A stretch of DNA of 36,742 nt, taken from the NCBI RefSeq assembly GCF_000514775.1, contig NZ_AZWO01000022.1, forward strand, positions 65,260 through 102,001, read 5' to 3'. A program made the position numbers and the translations under genes. This DNA comes from Salinispora pacifica CNR114 (lineage in GTDB: Bacteria > Actinomycetota > Actinomycetes > Mycobacteriales > Micromonosporaceae). Numbering within the stretch: the stretch's first letter is position 1; every line of letters starts with the position of its first letter. The notes under the pieces were generated by a model. It saw only the letters and a program-made list of their open reading frames with translations, was not told the DNA's origin and did no database searches. Positions 26,297-34,448 of the stretch are shown here, in pieces.

Positions 26297-26795
26297 GCCA
26301 CCCTCCTCGTCGTCCTCAGCCAACGGGAGTGACCCCGACCGGGCAGCCTCGGCGCTGGCAGTACCCTCACTCTGAGGTAGTAACACTGCGTATAACAATT
26401 AGCACAGCGTGTCGACACGCCAATACGCCAGGAGTGGCACGAACCGTCCCGGTTGGCGTTGCACCACTGCCGTCGACACTCGGGAATCCGGATAACAAAG
26501 CGGGCACCCGGCCGGACGCGGCCGGGCCGGACTGTGGGCGTGCTCACGTGTGATGCGAGTATGGACCACGACGGCAACGCAGCCGGACCTCCGCGCACCC
26601 CGCAGGCGGTACGGCTGGACGCCGGCGCTCCCGAACCGGATCCACTCCCCTGGATCCGGCTCACGCCGCGCGGCAACCCTCACCGGGGCTAGGCGTGGCC
26701 GCCAGGATCTTGTCCGGCAGCAGTCGGGCAGGCGCACGAGTTGCGCGCCGTCGGGTTACCCCCGACGCCGACGCAGACACGACAGGGAGAGACGG
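26297..26795. other. Intergenic region before the dehydrogenase operon, with a hairpin
   Basis: About 500 bases without a supported gene, apart from a possible N-terminal extension of the preceding minus-strand gene up to 26398. It contains a perfect 9-bp stem, CCGGATCCA/TGGATCCGG (26636-26644 with 26651-26659), with loop CTCCCC, about 140 nt before the E1alpha start. This could belong to the operon leader. No clear promoter boxes and no adjacent Lrp-type regulator gene are seen. Confidence 0.45.
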
Positions 26796-27971
26796 ATGGC
26801 AAAAGGCGACCCCGGGGTCAGCACCCGCGGCCGGCGGGCCGTACCCCGATCCAGGAAGGGCGCGACCGGCGACCCCGAGCTGGTGCAGCTGCTCACCCCC
26901 GAAGGTGAGCGCATCGAGAGTGTGACCGGGCCGGACGGCACCGAATACCGGGTCGACTTCACCGACGAGGAGTACCGCAGCTTCTATCGGGACCTGGTGC
27001 TGGTGCGGAAGCTGGACGCCGAGGCGACCGCCCTGCAGCGGCAGGGCGAGCTGGGCCTCTGGGCGAGCCTGCTCGGCCAGGAGGCGGCCCAGGTCGGTTC
27101 CGGTCGGGCGCTGCGTACGCAGGACATGGCCTTCCCGACCTACCGGGAACATGGCGTCCTCTACTGCCGGGGCATCGACCCAATCATGCCGCTGGGCCTG
27201 TTCCGCGGAGTCGACCAGGGCGGCTGGGACCCGAACGAGTTCAAGTTCAACATGTACACGATCGTGATCGGGGCGCAGACGCTGCACGCGACCGGGTACG
27301 CCATGGGCATCACCATGGACGGCAAGACCGGCACCGACGAGGGCGAGGCGGTGATCGCCTACTTCGGTGACGGCGCCACCAGCCAGGGCGATGTCAACGA
27401 GTCGTTCGTCTGGGCCAGCGTCTTCAACGCGCCGATGGTCTTCTTCTGCCAAAACAACCAGTACGCCATCTCGGAGCCGCTGGAGCGCCAGACGCGCATC
27501 CCGCTCTACCGGCGGGCCGCCGGCTTCGGCTTCCCCGGCGTCCGGGTGGACGGCAATGACGTACTGGCCAGCTACGCGGTGACCCGGCACGCGCTGGACA
27601 ACGCGCGACACGGGCAGGGGCCGAGCCTGATCGAGGCGTACACCTATCGGATGGGGGCGCACACCACCTCCGACGACCCCACCCGGTACCGGATCGCCAG
27701 CGAGGTCGAGGCCTGGCAGGCGAAGGATCCGATCGCCCGGATGAAGGCCTTCCTGGAAAAGCAGAAGATCGCCGGCGACGACTTCTTCGCCGAGGTGGAC
27801 GAGCAGGCCAAGCGCGAGTCGGTGCACCTGCGCGAGCGGGTGCTGGAGATGCCGAACCCGGAGCCGAGCAGCATGTTCGACCACGTCTACCCCAACGGAT
27901 CGCCCCTGGTTGACCAGCAGCGGGCGCAGTTCACGCAGTACCTGGAGTCGTTCGAGGGGAGCGCGCACTGA
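26796..27971 (+). CDS. pdhA: 2-oxoacid (pyruvate or branched-chain) dehydrogenase E1, alpha subunit
   Basis: A 391-residue thiamine-diphosphate-dependent subunit that decarboxylates a 2-oxoacid and passes the acyl group to the lipoyl arm of E2. The ThDP/Mg motif GDG...NN spans residues 191-221 (GDGATSQGDVNESF, then FFCQNN). Also visible are GLWASLLGQEAAQVG near 87, MAFPTYREHG at 111-120, and the phosphorylation-loop-like YRMGAHTTSDDPTRYR. ATG 26796 has AGGGAG 6 nt upstream. It overlaps the beta-subunit start by one base (TGATG), ensuring equal output. Pyruvate versus branched-chain substrate cannot be settled from sequence alone; the symbol follows the pdhA-type subfamily. In M. tuberculosis the equivalent genes are bkdABC. 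Confidence 0.93.
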   Translation: MAKGDPGVSTRGRRAVPRSRKGATGDPELVQLLTPEGERIESVTGPDGTEYRVDFTDEEYRSFYRDLVLVRKLDAEATALQRQGELGLWASLLGQEAAQVGSGRALRTQDMAFPTYREHGVLYCRGIDPIMPLGLFRGVDQGGWDPNEFKFNMYTIVIGAQTLHATGYAMGITMDGKTGTDEGEAVIAYFGDGATSQGDVNESFVWASVFNAPMVFFCQNNQYAISEPLERQTRIPLYRRAAGFGFPGVRVDGNDVLASYAVTRHALDNARHGQGPSLIEAYTYRMGAHTTSDDPTRYRIASEVEAWQAKDPIARMKAFLEKQKIAGDDFFAEVDEQAKRESVHLRERVLEMPNPEPSSMFDHVYPNGSPLVDQQRAQFTQYLESFEGSAH

Positions 27972-28960
27972 TGGCCACGGAGACCCTCACCCTCGGCAAG
28001 GCCCTCAACGCCGGCATGCGCAAGGCCCTGGAGGACGACCCGAAGGTCGTGATCATGGGCGAGGACGTCGGCAAGCTCGGCGGCGTGTTCCGGATCACCG
28101 ACGGGCTGCAGAAGGACTTCGGCGACCAGCGGGTGATCGACACCCCGCTCGCCGAGTCGGGCATCATCGGCACCGCGGTCGGCCTGGCCATCCGCGGCTA
28201 CCGGCCGGTCTGCGAGATCCAGTTCGACGGTTTCGTCTACCCGGCGTACGACCAGATCGTGTCGCAGGTGGCGAAGATGCACTACCGCTCCCGCGGCAAG
28301 CTGAAGATCCCGATGGTGATCCGCATTCCGTTCGGGGGCGGCATCGGGGCGGTGGAGCACCACTCCGAGTCGCCGGAGGCGTACTTTTCGCACACCCCTG
28401 GGCTCAAGGTCGCCACCTGCGCCAACCCGCAGGACGCGTACGTGATGATCCAGCAGGCCATCGCATCGGACGACCCGATCGTCTTCCTGGAGCCCAAGCG
28501 CCGCTACTGGGAGAAGGGCCCGGTCGAGGTCGACCAGCCGCTCCCGGAGGCCTACCCGCTGCAGGCCGCCCGGGTCGCGCGGCCCGGCACCGACGCGACC
28601 CTGATCGCGTACGGGCCGATGGTGCGTACCTGCCTGGACGCGGCGACCGCCGCCGCCGAGGACGGCCGTGAGCTGGAGGTCATCGACCTGCGCACGCTCG
28701 CCCCGCTGGACCTGGGCCAGGTGTACGAGTCGGTGCGCCGCACCGGGCGGGCCGTCGTGGTGCACGAGGCGCCGTCGAACATCGGCCTCGGAGCCGAGGT
28801 CGCGGCCCGGATCACCGAGGAGTGCTTCTACTCCCTGGAGTCTCCGGTGCTGCGGGTTACCGGCTACGACATCCCCTACCCGGCCTCCCGGGTGGAGGAG
28901 GAGTACCTGCCCGACCTCGACCGGGTGCTCGACGCCGTCGACCGCACCTTCGGCTGGTGA
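27971..28960 (+). CDS. pdhB: 2-oxoacid dehydrogenase E1, beta subunit
   Basis: A 329-residue partner of the alpha subunit; the two form the alpha2beta2 E1 with ThDP between them. Landmarks are VIMGEDVGKLGGVF near residue 26, DTPLAESGIIGTAVGLA near 57, EIQFDGFVYPAYDQIVSQ near 80, IGAVEHHSESPEAYFSHTPG near 124, and a C-terminal transketolase-like domain with VIDLRTLAPLD and VVHEAPSNIGLGAEVAA. Start and stop both overlap their neighbours (ATG shares a base with the E1alpha stop; GTGA with E2), so all three genes are translationally coupled. Confidence 0.94.
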   Translation: MATETLTLGKALNAGMRKALEDDPKVVIMGEDVGKLGGVFRITDGLQKDFGDQRVIDTPLAESGIIGTAVGLAIRGYRPVCEIQFDGFVYPAYDQIVSQVAKMHYRSRGKLKIPMVIRIPFGGGIGAVEHHSESPEAYFSHTPGLKVATCANPQDAYVMIQQAIASDDPIVFLEPKRRYWEKGPVEVDQPLPEAYPLQAARVARPGTDATLIAYGPMVRTCLDAATAAAEDGRELEVIDLRTLAPLDLGQVYESVRRTGRAVVVHEAPSNIGLGAEVAARITEECFYSLESPVLRVTGYDIPYPASRVEEEYLPDLDRVLDAVDRTFGW

Positions 28961-30453
28961 GCGAGATGTCGCGAGTCAAGGAATTCAACCTGCCCGACCT
29001 GGGCGAGGGCCTGACCGAGGGGGAGATCCTCAGCTGGCTGGTCAAGGTCGGCGACACGATTGAGCTGAACCAGCCCATCGTCGAGGTGGAGACCGCCAAG
29101 GCGGCGGTCGAGATCCCGGCGAAGTGGGCCGGCCGGGTGCAGTCGATCTTCCAGGCGGAGGGGGCGACCGTCGAGGTCGGAACGCCGATCATCGCGATCG
29201 ACACGGATCCGACCGCCGGCCCGCTGGAGACGCCGGAGCCGACCGACGACGCCGCGAAGGCCTCGTCGGCGGCGGGGGAGCCCGCCAAGGGCTCGGCCGA
29301 GTCCGGTCAGAACGGCGATGCCGCGTCCGGTGGGCGCACTCCCGTGCTGGTGGGCTACGGCCCGCGTACCACCGCCGCGAAGCGCCGCCCCCGCAAGGGT
29401 GTCGCTCCGGCCGCGCCAGCCCAGGCCGCCCCCGTACCCGCCCAGCCGGCTCCCGTACCGGCCCAGCCGGCTCCCGTACCGGCCCAGACGGCTCCCGCGC
29501 CGGCGGCCAGCGGTCCGCGTGCCACCGGCAACGGGCACAGCGGTCCGGCCGGTGGCGCTCGGGTGCTGGCCAAGCCCCCGGTACGCAAGCTCGCGAAGGA
29601 TCTCGGCGTCGACCTGTCCACCCTGATCGGGTCGGGTCCGCTCGGCTCAATCAGCCGGGAGGACGTACGGCAGGCGGCGAGCGCCACCGTGACGACGGCG
29701 CAACCGCTGGCGGCGGCCGCGGCGGTCGGTAGCCCGGCGGCGAGCGTTGGGGCGCACCGCGAGCAGCGGATCCCGGTCAAGGGGGTCCGGAAGCTGACCG
29801 CGGAGAACATGTCCCGCTCGGCGTTCACCGCGCCGCACGTGACGGAGTTCCTGACCGTCGACATGACCCGGGCGATGAAGGCCCTGGACCGGCTCCGCCA
29901 GCGGCGGGAGTGGCGGGATGTTCGGGTCTCCCCGCTGCTGCTGGTCGCCAAGGCCGTGCTGTTGGCGGTCCGGCGGCACCCGATGGTGAACTCGACCTGG
30001 GCGGGCGAGGAGATCGTCGTCAAGGACTACGTCAACCTCGGCATCGCGGCGGCGACCGAGCGTGGCCTGATCGTGCCGAACGTGAAGGACGCGGGGCGGC
30101 TCACCCTGCGGGAACTGGCGGACTCGCTGACCGATCTCGTTCAGACCGCCAAGGCCGGAAAGACCTCACCGGCGGACATGTCCGGTGGCACGTTGACCAT
30201 CACCAACGTGGGGGTCTTCGGCGTGGACACCGGTACCCCGATTCTGCCGCCGGGCGAGTCGGCGATCCTGGCCTTCGGCGCGGTCCGCAAGATGCCGTGG
30301 GTGCACAAGGGCAAGGTCCGGCCCCGCCAGGTCACCACGCTGGGGCTCTCGTTCGACCATCGGATCATCGACGGGGAACTCGGGTCGCGCTTCCTACGGG
30401 ACATCGGCGACTTCCTCGCCGACCCGGAGGCGGCGCTACTCGCCTGGACCTGA
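28957..30453 (+). CDS. pdhC: 2-oxoacid dehydrogenase E2, dihydrolipoyl acyltransferase
   Basis: A 498-residue E2 core. One lipoyl domain (1-80) with the lipoylated Lys48 in VETAKAAVEI is followed by an Ala/Pro linker with APVPAQP repeats. Then come a peripheral-subunit-binding domain near 200-240 (VRKLAKDLGVDLSTLIGSG) and the catalytic domain with DHRIIDG at the end (His468, Asp472). It transfers acyl groups to CoA and scaffolds E1 and E3. GTG 28957 overlaps the E1beta stop (GTGA); ATG 28966 is an equally possible start. No E3 (lipoamide dehydrogenase) gene is in the window, so E3 must come from elsewhere. A 21-bp terminator follows. Confidence 0.93.
   Translation: MSEMSRVKEFNLPDLGEGLTEGEILSWLVKVGDTIELNQPIVEVETAKAAVEIPAKWAGRVQSIFQAEGATVEVGTPIIAIDTDPTAGPLETPEPTDDAAKASSAAGEPAKGSAESGQNGDAASGGRTPVLVGYGPRTTAAKRRPRKGVAPAAPAQAAPVPAQPAPVPAQPAPVPAQTAPAPAASGPRATGNGHSGPAGGARVLAKPPVRKLAKDLGVDLSTLIGSGPLGSISREDVRQAASATVTTAQPLAAAAAVGSPAASVGAHREQRIPVKGVRKLTAENMSRSAFTAPHVTEFLTVDMTRAMKALDRLRQRREWRDVRVSPLLLVAKAVLLAVRRHPMVNSTWAGEEIVVKDYVNLGIAAATERGLIVPNVKDAGRLTLRELADSLTDLVQTAKAGKTSPADMSGGTLTITNVGVFGVDTGTPILPPGESAILAFGAVRKMPWVHKGKVRPRQVTTLGLSFDHRIIDGELGSRFLRDIGDFLADPEAALLAWT
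29428..29490 (+). repeat. 21-bp tandem repeat in the E2 linker
   Basis: Three near-identical units start at 29428, 29449 and 29470, each encoding APVPAQP or APVPAQT. They form the flexible linker after the lipoyl domain. Its length may vary among strains without loss of function. Confidence 0.85.
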
Positions 30454-30476
30454 CCGGTAGCGATCGGCTGATCCAC

Positions 30477-30524
30477 TGACGGCCGGTGTGCCCGGGGTTG
30501 ACGCCCCGGGCACACCGGCCGTCA
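30477..30524 (+). terminator. Terminator of the dehydrogenase operon
   Basis: A perfect 21-bp stem (30477-30497 with 30504-30524), loop TTGACG, followed by CCTTTGG. It starts 24 nt past the E2 stop and is the longest stem in the window. Confidence 0.93.
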
Positions 30525-30683
30525 CCTTTGGCGAGACACCTTCGGTCAGACAGCTTACTTGCCTTAGATCGTTCGGCTCGTGTCCGAGCTCACCTAAGAA
30601 TCGTTGGCGATCTCGGACTCGGTTGCGCTTCAATTGGTGTCAGCAGGGGCTAACGACAACCGAATAGCCAGGAGTGAGACCCC

Positions 30684-30821
30684 ATGAGCATGATCGACCG
30701 ATTCCGCAACCGTCGCGACGCCAGCCGCCGCGCCCGTGCCATCGAGCGCGCGCTGCGTTCCGCCAATTCGCCGGCGGTCCGCGACGAGATCCTCACCATC
30801 GCGCAGCGTCAGATGTACTGA
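30684..30821 (+). CDS. 45-residue basic helical protein
   Basis: A short gene with clear signals: AGGAG about 10 nt before ATG 30684 and a terminator 31 nt past the stop. The product begins MSMIDRFRNRRDASRRARAI, continues with an Arg-rich helix, and ends PAVRDEILTIAQRQMY. Composition is strongly Arg/Ala, giving one or two amphipathic helices. Similar 40-50-residue proteins occur, as I recall, in Micromonosporaceae and other actinobacteria. They could bind nucleic acid or a membrane, but no function is known. It is insulated by the 21-bp terminator before it and the 15-bp one after it, so it has its own promoter somewhere in 30525-30683. Confidence 0.75.
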   Translation: MSMIDRFRNRRDASRRARAIERALRSANSPAVRDEILTIAQRQMY

Positions 30822-30851
30822 CCCGCCCACGACTTTTCTCGCCTCCTCCCA

Positions 30852-30884
30852 GAAGGCCCGTCCGGCTCCGCCGGACGGGCCTTC
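30852..30884 (+). terminator. Terminator of the 45-aa gene
   Basis: A perfect 15-bp stem (30852-30866 with 30870-30884) with a 3-nt loop, 31 nt past the stop codon. Confidence 0.88.
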
Positions 30885-31185
30885 GCCGTTCGGCTGCGCG
30901 CACGCGTCGACCGGGTCCTGTGGCGGCTGACACCGGGATTTCGCCGTCACCCGTCGCCCGGTACGGTGGTGTTCGGTCGTCGCCCGCCGATGCGGCAGGG
31001 CGGTTCCGGATCGAACCCAATCGAAACCGCCCGGCAACACGGAGTAGCGGCCCGACGCTCCCGAAACCTCCCTTCAGGAGGACCGGATACGGTGCGGAGA
31101 GCGGCCGGGGCGCGCGGACCGGCGATGCCGGTTGCCGTGTCGCGCACCGGCGTCCGCGGCCGAAGCTGATGGAGGAGGCGCACGC
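30885..31185 (+). other. Upstream region of the 743-aa gene
   Basis: About 300 bases with no supported ORF. It should hold the promoter and leader of the Pro-rich membrane protein. Only small inverted repeats are visible, for example CCTCC-CTTCA-GGAGG just before 31083. I see no tRNA or recognised riboswitch. Confidence 0.4.
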
Positions 31186-33417
31186 ATGACGTCCGAAGGC
31201 ACGCACCACCCCGGCCAGCAGCCGGAAGAGGCGTCGCCGGGCGCTGGCGGACCGACGCCATATGGCGACCGGCCGGGGCAGCAGGACAACGGATACGCCG
31301 CGGGGCAGCCGGACCTGGGCTGGGCGCCTCCGCCCCCCGCCCACCCCAGCCCGCCCGGGCCCGCCTGGGCAACCGAGGCACCACCGGTCCCCGCGAGGGG
31401 CACCGCCGCGCCACCGGAACCGCACATGACGCCCGCTTCGGCGGGATGGGCCCCGGACCCGGAGATGTCGCAGCCTGGGCCGGGACGCGGCGGCCCACCG
31501 GAGGCGGCTTGGGCCCCGCCCCAGTCCACCGAACCGGCCTGGACGCAGCAGCCGCCCCCGGTCATCCGGGCCACCGCGCAGGTGCCCCAGCCAGCGCCCA
31601 GCCAGTCCATACCGGACGCCCCCGCGGCGAGCGGCCGGCCAGCGCCGATCCCCGAGTGGAACGTCGGAGCCGGCCAACCAGATCCGGCACCGTCGGGCGG
31701 CTGGGCACCCGAGGCAGCCGCTTGGGCGCCCGGAAGTCCCGCTGTCGCCACCAGCAACGAGGGCGGCTGGCAGCCCGGGGAGCCGCCGTCGAGCTTCACC
31801 GGCACGGCTACGCCCGGCGAGCGCCCCACACCGCCCTGGGTACCCGCACCACGCAGCGCGGCCGATGGGTTGAACATGCCCGGCGTCGAACCGTGGGCGC
31901 CGGAGGAGGCCTGGGGTAACGCCGAACGTTCGGCGGCTACCGGGCAGGAGCCGGCCGCCCCCGAGGAGCCTCCGGCCTACCAGCCAACGCTGGGCCCCGG
32001 CATCTCTCCCGCCAATGCGGTCCCGCTCCCGCCGCAGGAGCAGCGGATACCCGGCGCCAGCCTGGCGGCCAGCCCACCGGCCGACTTCGCTGTGCCACCA
32101 CCGGCCGACTTCGCCACGCCACCACCACCGGCCGCTGTGCCACCACCGGCTGGATTCGCCGCGCCGGCCGATTTTTCCGCGCCGCCGGGCGCCCCGGAAC
32201 CTGCTCGCCCCGACCCTGGATTCGAGGCGGACCAGCACGGATGGCCCCCGCCGGCCGGACCGGGCGAGCCCTCCGCGCCTCCGGCGGTGCCCGCGCCGCG
32301 CACGTCCCCGGAGCCCGCCGATCAGCCCGCACCCCCGGCAGTGTCCGGCGGTGTTTCGGCCAGCGCCGCTGTGCCGCTGGGCAACCGGGTGACGCCTCCG
32401 GTCGACCCGGCCCAGGTAGCCCCCGTGTCAGCGCCACAGCCACGCGTGTACGGCCGACCCGCGCCGCCGGAGCCAGCCGAGGTCGACGGCTACCAGGCCG
32501 ACCCGCAACGATTCACTCCGGAGAGTCCGCCGGAGGACGGCCAAGACACTGGGCTCGACGCCAACCGTGGCTTCGGCCCAGCCAACGAACCCAGCCCCGG
32601 CAGCGGCTTCGGTTCGGACGGCGGCTTTAGTTCGGACGGTGGCTTCGGTCGCGGCAGCGAGGAACGCCCCGCCGGCTACGCGCCCGTCGTACCAGCTCCC
32701 GCGGCGCCCTTCCCGCCGAACATCCCCGCCTTCACCGACGCCCAGGCCAGCGACCGACCGGTCAATGGCACCCGGCCACATCCGGGCGAGGAACGCCCCG
32801 CCGATCGATTCGGCGAACCGGTGACGGGTGCCGCCAGCGTCAACAGCACCACCGCCTTCGCCCCGCAACCCGAGGCAGCGTTCCCACCACCGGCGCAGCC
32901 CCCGACCCCGGCTTGGGACCAGGCCCAACCCCCGGCCCCGGCCTGGGGCCAGGCCCAGCCCCCAACCTCAGCCTGGGACCAGGCCCAGCCGCCAGCGCAG
33001 CCCTCAACCCCATCCTGGGACCAGAATGGCTCGGCCAGTTCGGACGCGGACCAAAGCCGCTTCGACGCGTTCCAACCGATCGCCGAGCCAGCTGCCGATG
33101 CGCCTGTTCCAAAGGTCCGTAACGGCCGGGTGTTGGCTGCGGTGCTCGTCGCCGCGGTGCTGATCCTGGCCATACCGCTGGGGCTGCTCATGCTGCTCGG
33201 CAAGATCGGCGGGAACGATTCGGCACAGAGCTTCAACCCGGCAGTCGGAAGCTGCGTCAAGCAATCGGGGAACACAGGGGAAGCGGTGGACTGCGGTGAC
33301 GCCGAGGCACACACAGTCGTGTCGAGAGTGAACTCCGAGGAAGAGTGCCCGGGGCCGAAACTGATCCTCTCGGGCTCCGGCAACGACCGGGTGCTCTGCC
33401 TCGAAAAGACCAACTGA
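31186..33417 (+). CDS. Pro-rich single-pass membrane protein with Cys-rich outer domain (LppU/SCO3897-like tail)
   Basis: A 743-residue protein. Residues 1-645 are low-complexity Pro/Ala/Gly/Gln sequence, surely disordered, with short repeats such as PPADFA and PPTPAWDQAQ. A membrane helix at ~649-671 follows (type II orientation is likely). The ~70-residue outer domain has four Cys (690, 703, 721, 738), probably two disulfides. The pattern FNPAVGSCVK...VDCGDAEAHTVVSRV...CP...CL resembles the C-terminal domain of actinobacterial LppU/SCO3897 family proteins, whose role is unknown. ATG 31186 follows GGAGGAGG. A single-gene unit ended by the 20-bp hairpin at 33424-33470. Confidence 0.8.
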   Translation: MTSEGTHHPGQQPEEASPGAGGPTPYGDRPGQQDNGYAAGQPDLGWAPPPPAHPSPPGPAWATEAPPVPARGTAAPPEPHMTPASAGWAPDPEMSQPGPGRGGPPEAAWAPPQSTEPAWTQQPPPVIRATAQVPQPAPSQSIPDAPAASGRPAPIPEWNVGAGQPDPAPSGGWAPEAAAWAPGSPAVATSNEGGWQPGEPPSSFTGTATPGERPTPPWVPAPRSAADGLNMPGVEPWAPEEAWGNAERSAATGQEPAAPEEPPAYQPTLGPGISPANAVPLPPQEQRIPGASLAASPPADFAVPPPADFATPPPPAAVPPPAGFAAPADFSAPPGAPEPARPDPGFEADQHGWPPPAGPGEPSAPPAVPAPRTSPEPADQPAPPAVSGGVSASAAVPLGNRVTPPVDPAQVAPVSAPQPRVYGRPAPPEPAEVDGYQADPQRFTPESPPEDGQDTGLDANRGFGPANEPSPGSGFGSDGGFSSDGGFGRGSEERPAGYAPVVPAPAAPFPPNIPAFTDAQASDRPVNGTRPHPGEERPADRFGEPVTGAASVNSTTAFAPQPEAAFPPPAQPPTPAWDQAQPPAPAWGQAQPPTSAWDQAQPPAQPSTPSWDQNGSASSDADQSRFDAFQPIAEPAADAPVPKVRNGRVLAAVLVAAVLILAIPLGLLMLLGKIGGNDSAQSFNPAVGSCVKQSGNTGEAVDCGDAEAHTVVSRVNSEEECPGPKLILSGSGNDRVLCLEKTN
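32899..32988 (+). repeat. 30-bp tandem repeat, three copies
   Basis: Units start at 32899, 32929 and 32959 and encode PPTPAWDQAQ-type decapeptides in the disordered part of the 743-residue protein, just before a Ser/Asp-rich stretch and the membrane helix. Confidence 0.85.
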
Positions 33418-33423
33418 ACAGCC

Positions 33424-33470
33424 CGACCGATGGTGGGGCCACATGTCGACTGTGGCCCCACCATCGGTCG
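33424..33470. terminator. Strong terminator between convergent genes
   Basis: A perfect 20-bp stem (33424-33443 with 33451-33470), loop TGTCGAC, followed on the plus strand by TTTCAAC. It ends the 743-residue gene, 7 nt after its stop, and probably also the GNAT gene from the other side. Confidence 0.92.
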
Positions 33471-33535
33471 TTTCAACAGAAACAGGGCAGCTACAACGTC
33501 AGCCAGCAGTACTGCCACTGGTTGAAGCGGCGTAG

Positions 33536-34135
33536 CTATCCGCTGAGCTTGGGATACCCGCGATGCGCCGACCAGTCTTCGGCGAGGAGCGCCATGAGGT
33601 GAGCGTCGACCCAGTCGCCCTGCCAGTGCAGTGCCTGGCGCATCGTACCTTCGTGGACGAAGCCGACCTGCTCGTAGACATGCCGGGCCCGCGGGTTGAA
33701 GGCGAAGACCTCCAGCGTCACCCGATGCATGCCAACGGTCCCAAAGGCATGAGACAGAACCAGGCGGGTGGCCTCGGTGCCGTAGCCACGGCCAAAGACC
33801 CGAGGGCCCACCAGCGCGATCCGGAACGAGCAGGACCGATTGTCGGCATCCAACTCGTTCAGGACCACCTCCCCCACGTAGCTGTTGGTGCGTTGTTCGA
33901 CGATCGCCAGATCCAACCGGTTGTCGTGCCCGGCGCGAGAGGAGTACCACTGCTCGGCGCGTTCCAGCTCCGTCCCGGGACACGCCTGGCCATGTGTTCC
34001 GGTCAGCCGCCGAACCTCGGGATCGCTCAGCATCTCGACGAGCCCCACGGCGTCGTCGGCAGCGACCGGACGTAACAGCACCCACTCTCCGACCAGGGTT
34101 GGCTTGACAGCGAACGAGGGGATGAGAGACGCCAT
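33536..34135 (-). CDS. GNAT family N-acetyltransferase (RimJ/RimL-like)
   Basis: A 199-residue acetyltransferase of the RimJ/RimL type, which acetylates protein N-termini or small amines. Seen are LVGEWVLLRPVAADDAVGLV at the start, YVGEVVLNELDADNRSCSFR, the acetyl-CoA loop GRGYGTEATRLVLSHAF (Q/RxxGxG/A), HRVTLEVFAFNPRARHVYEQ and GFVHEGTMRQAL. ATG 34135 is chosen by family length. The frame is open to a TTG at 34345, but the extra 70 residues do not resemble the family. No good Shine-Dalgarno is visible. It is divergent from the metallo-hydrolase gene. Substrate unknown. Confidence 0.9.
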   Translation of the reverse strand: MASLIPSFAVKPTLVGEWVLLRPVAADDAVGLVEMLSDPEVRRLTGTHGQACPGTELERAEQWYSSRAGHDNRLDLAIVEQRTNSYVGEVVLNELDADNRSCSFRIALVGPRVFGRGYGTEATRLVLSHAFGTVGMHRVTLEVFAFNPRARHVYEQVGFVHEGTMRQALHWQGDWVDAHLMALLAEDWSAHRGYPKLSG

Positions 34136-34448
34136 GGCAACGATCATGTCGCGACATACGGCCGCGCCGCCAATAGGTTTGTCCTCAACACGGAGGCACC
34201 GCGATGAGGTCTCCGCACCGCCCGTGAGCATGTAATCCAGCGCACCCGAAGGGAGATCACCCAGGCCGAAGGAGCCCGCCGGCGCAACGACGAACGCGCC
34301 CGCACGGGGGATGGTTGGTAGCCGCTCGGCCGAACTACTAGACAAGCAGTCATCTCATGGATCTAATTCGCCTGGTGACCAGCTGCGCATCCATGAAGGA
34401 ACCTCGGTACGTCCGCCACACGTCCTTGCCCAGTCCGGCCGCAGCACA
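34136..34448. other. Divergent intergenic region
   Basis: About 310 bases between the GNAT and metallo-beta-lactamase-fold genes, presumably holding both promoters. The minus-strand frame stays open here but is not convincingly coding. No clear -10/-35 pair or palindrome was found. Confidence 0.4.

Noticed and set aside
26399..26737. Minus-strand 112-codon frame before the dehydrogenase operon
   Set aside because: Arg/Pro/Cys-rich, without ribosome site or recognisable domain; treated as chance.
26661..27968. 435-codon minus-strand frame opposite the E1alpha gene
   Set aside because: Mirror image of a well-identified enzyme gene; Leu/His/Val-rich shadow with no motif.
30960..31040. tRNA-like T-arm (GGTTC...GAACC) upstream of the 743-aa gene
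   Set aside because: No acceptor or anticodon stem can be drawn around it on either strand.
30793..32238. 481-codon minus-strand frame opposite the Pro-rich gene
   Set aside because: It lies opposite the Pro-rich coding strand, and its Arg/Gly/Trp-rich composition is what the complement of Pro/Ala codons gives.
34136..34345. 70-residue N-terminal extension of the GNAT gene
   Set aside because: The frame is open to a TTG, but the added sequence does not look like the family and the acetyltransferase fold starts at the ATG at 34135.
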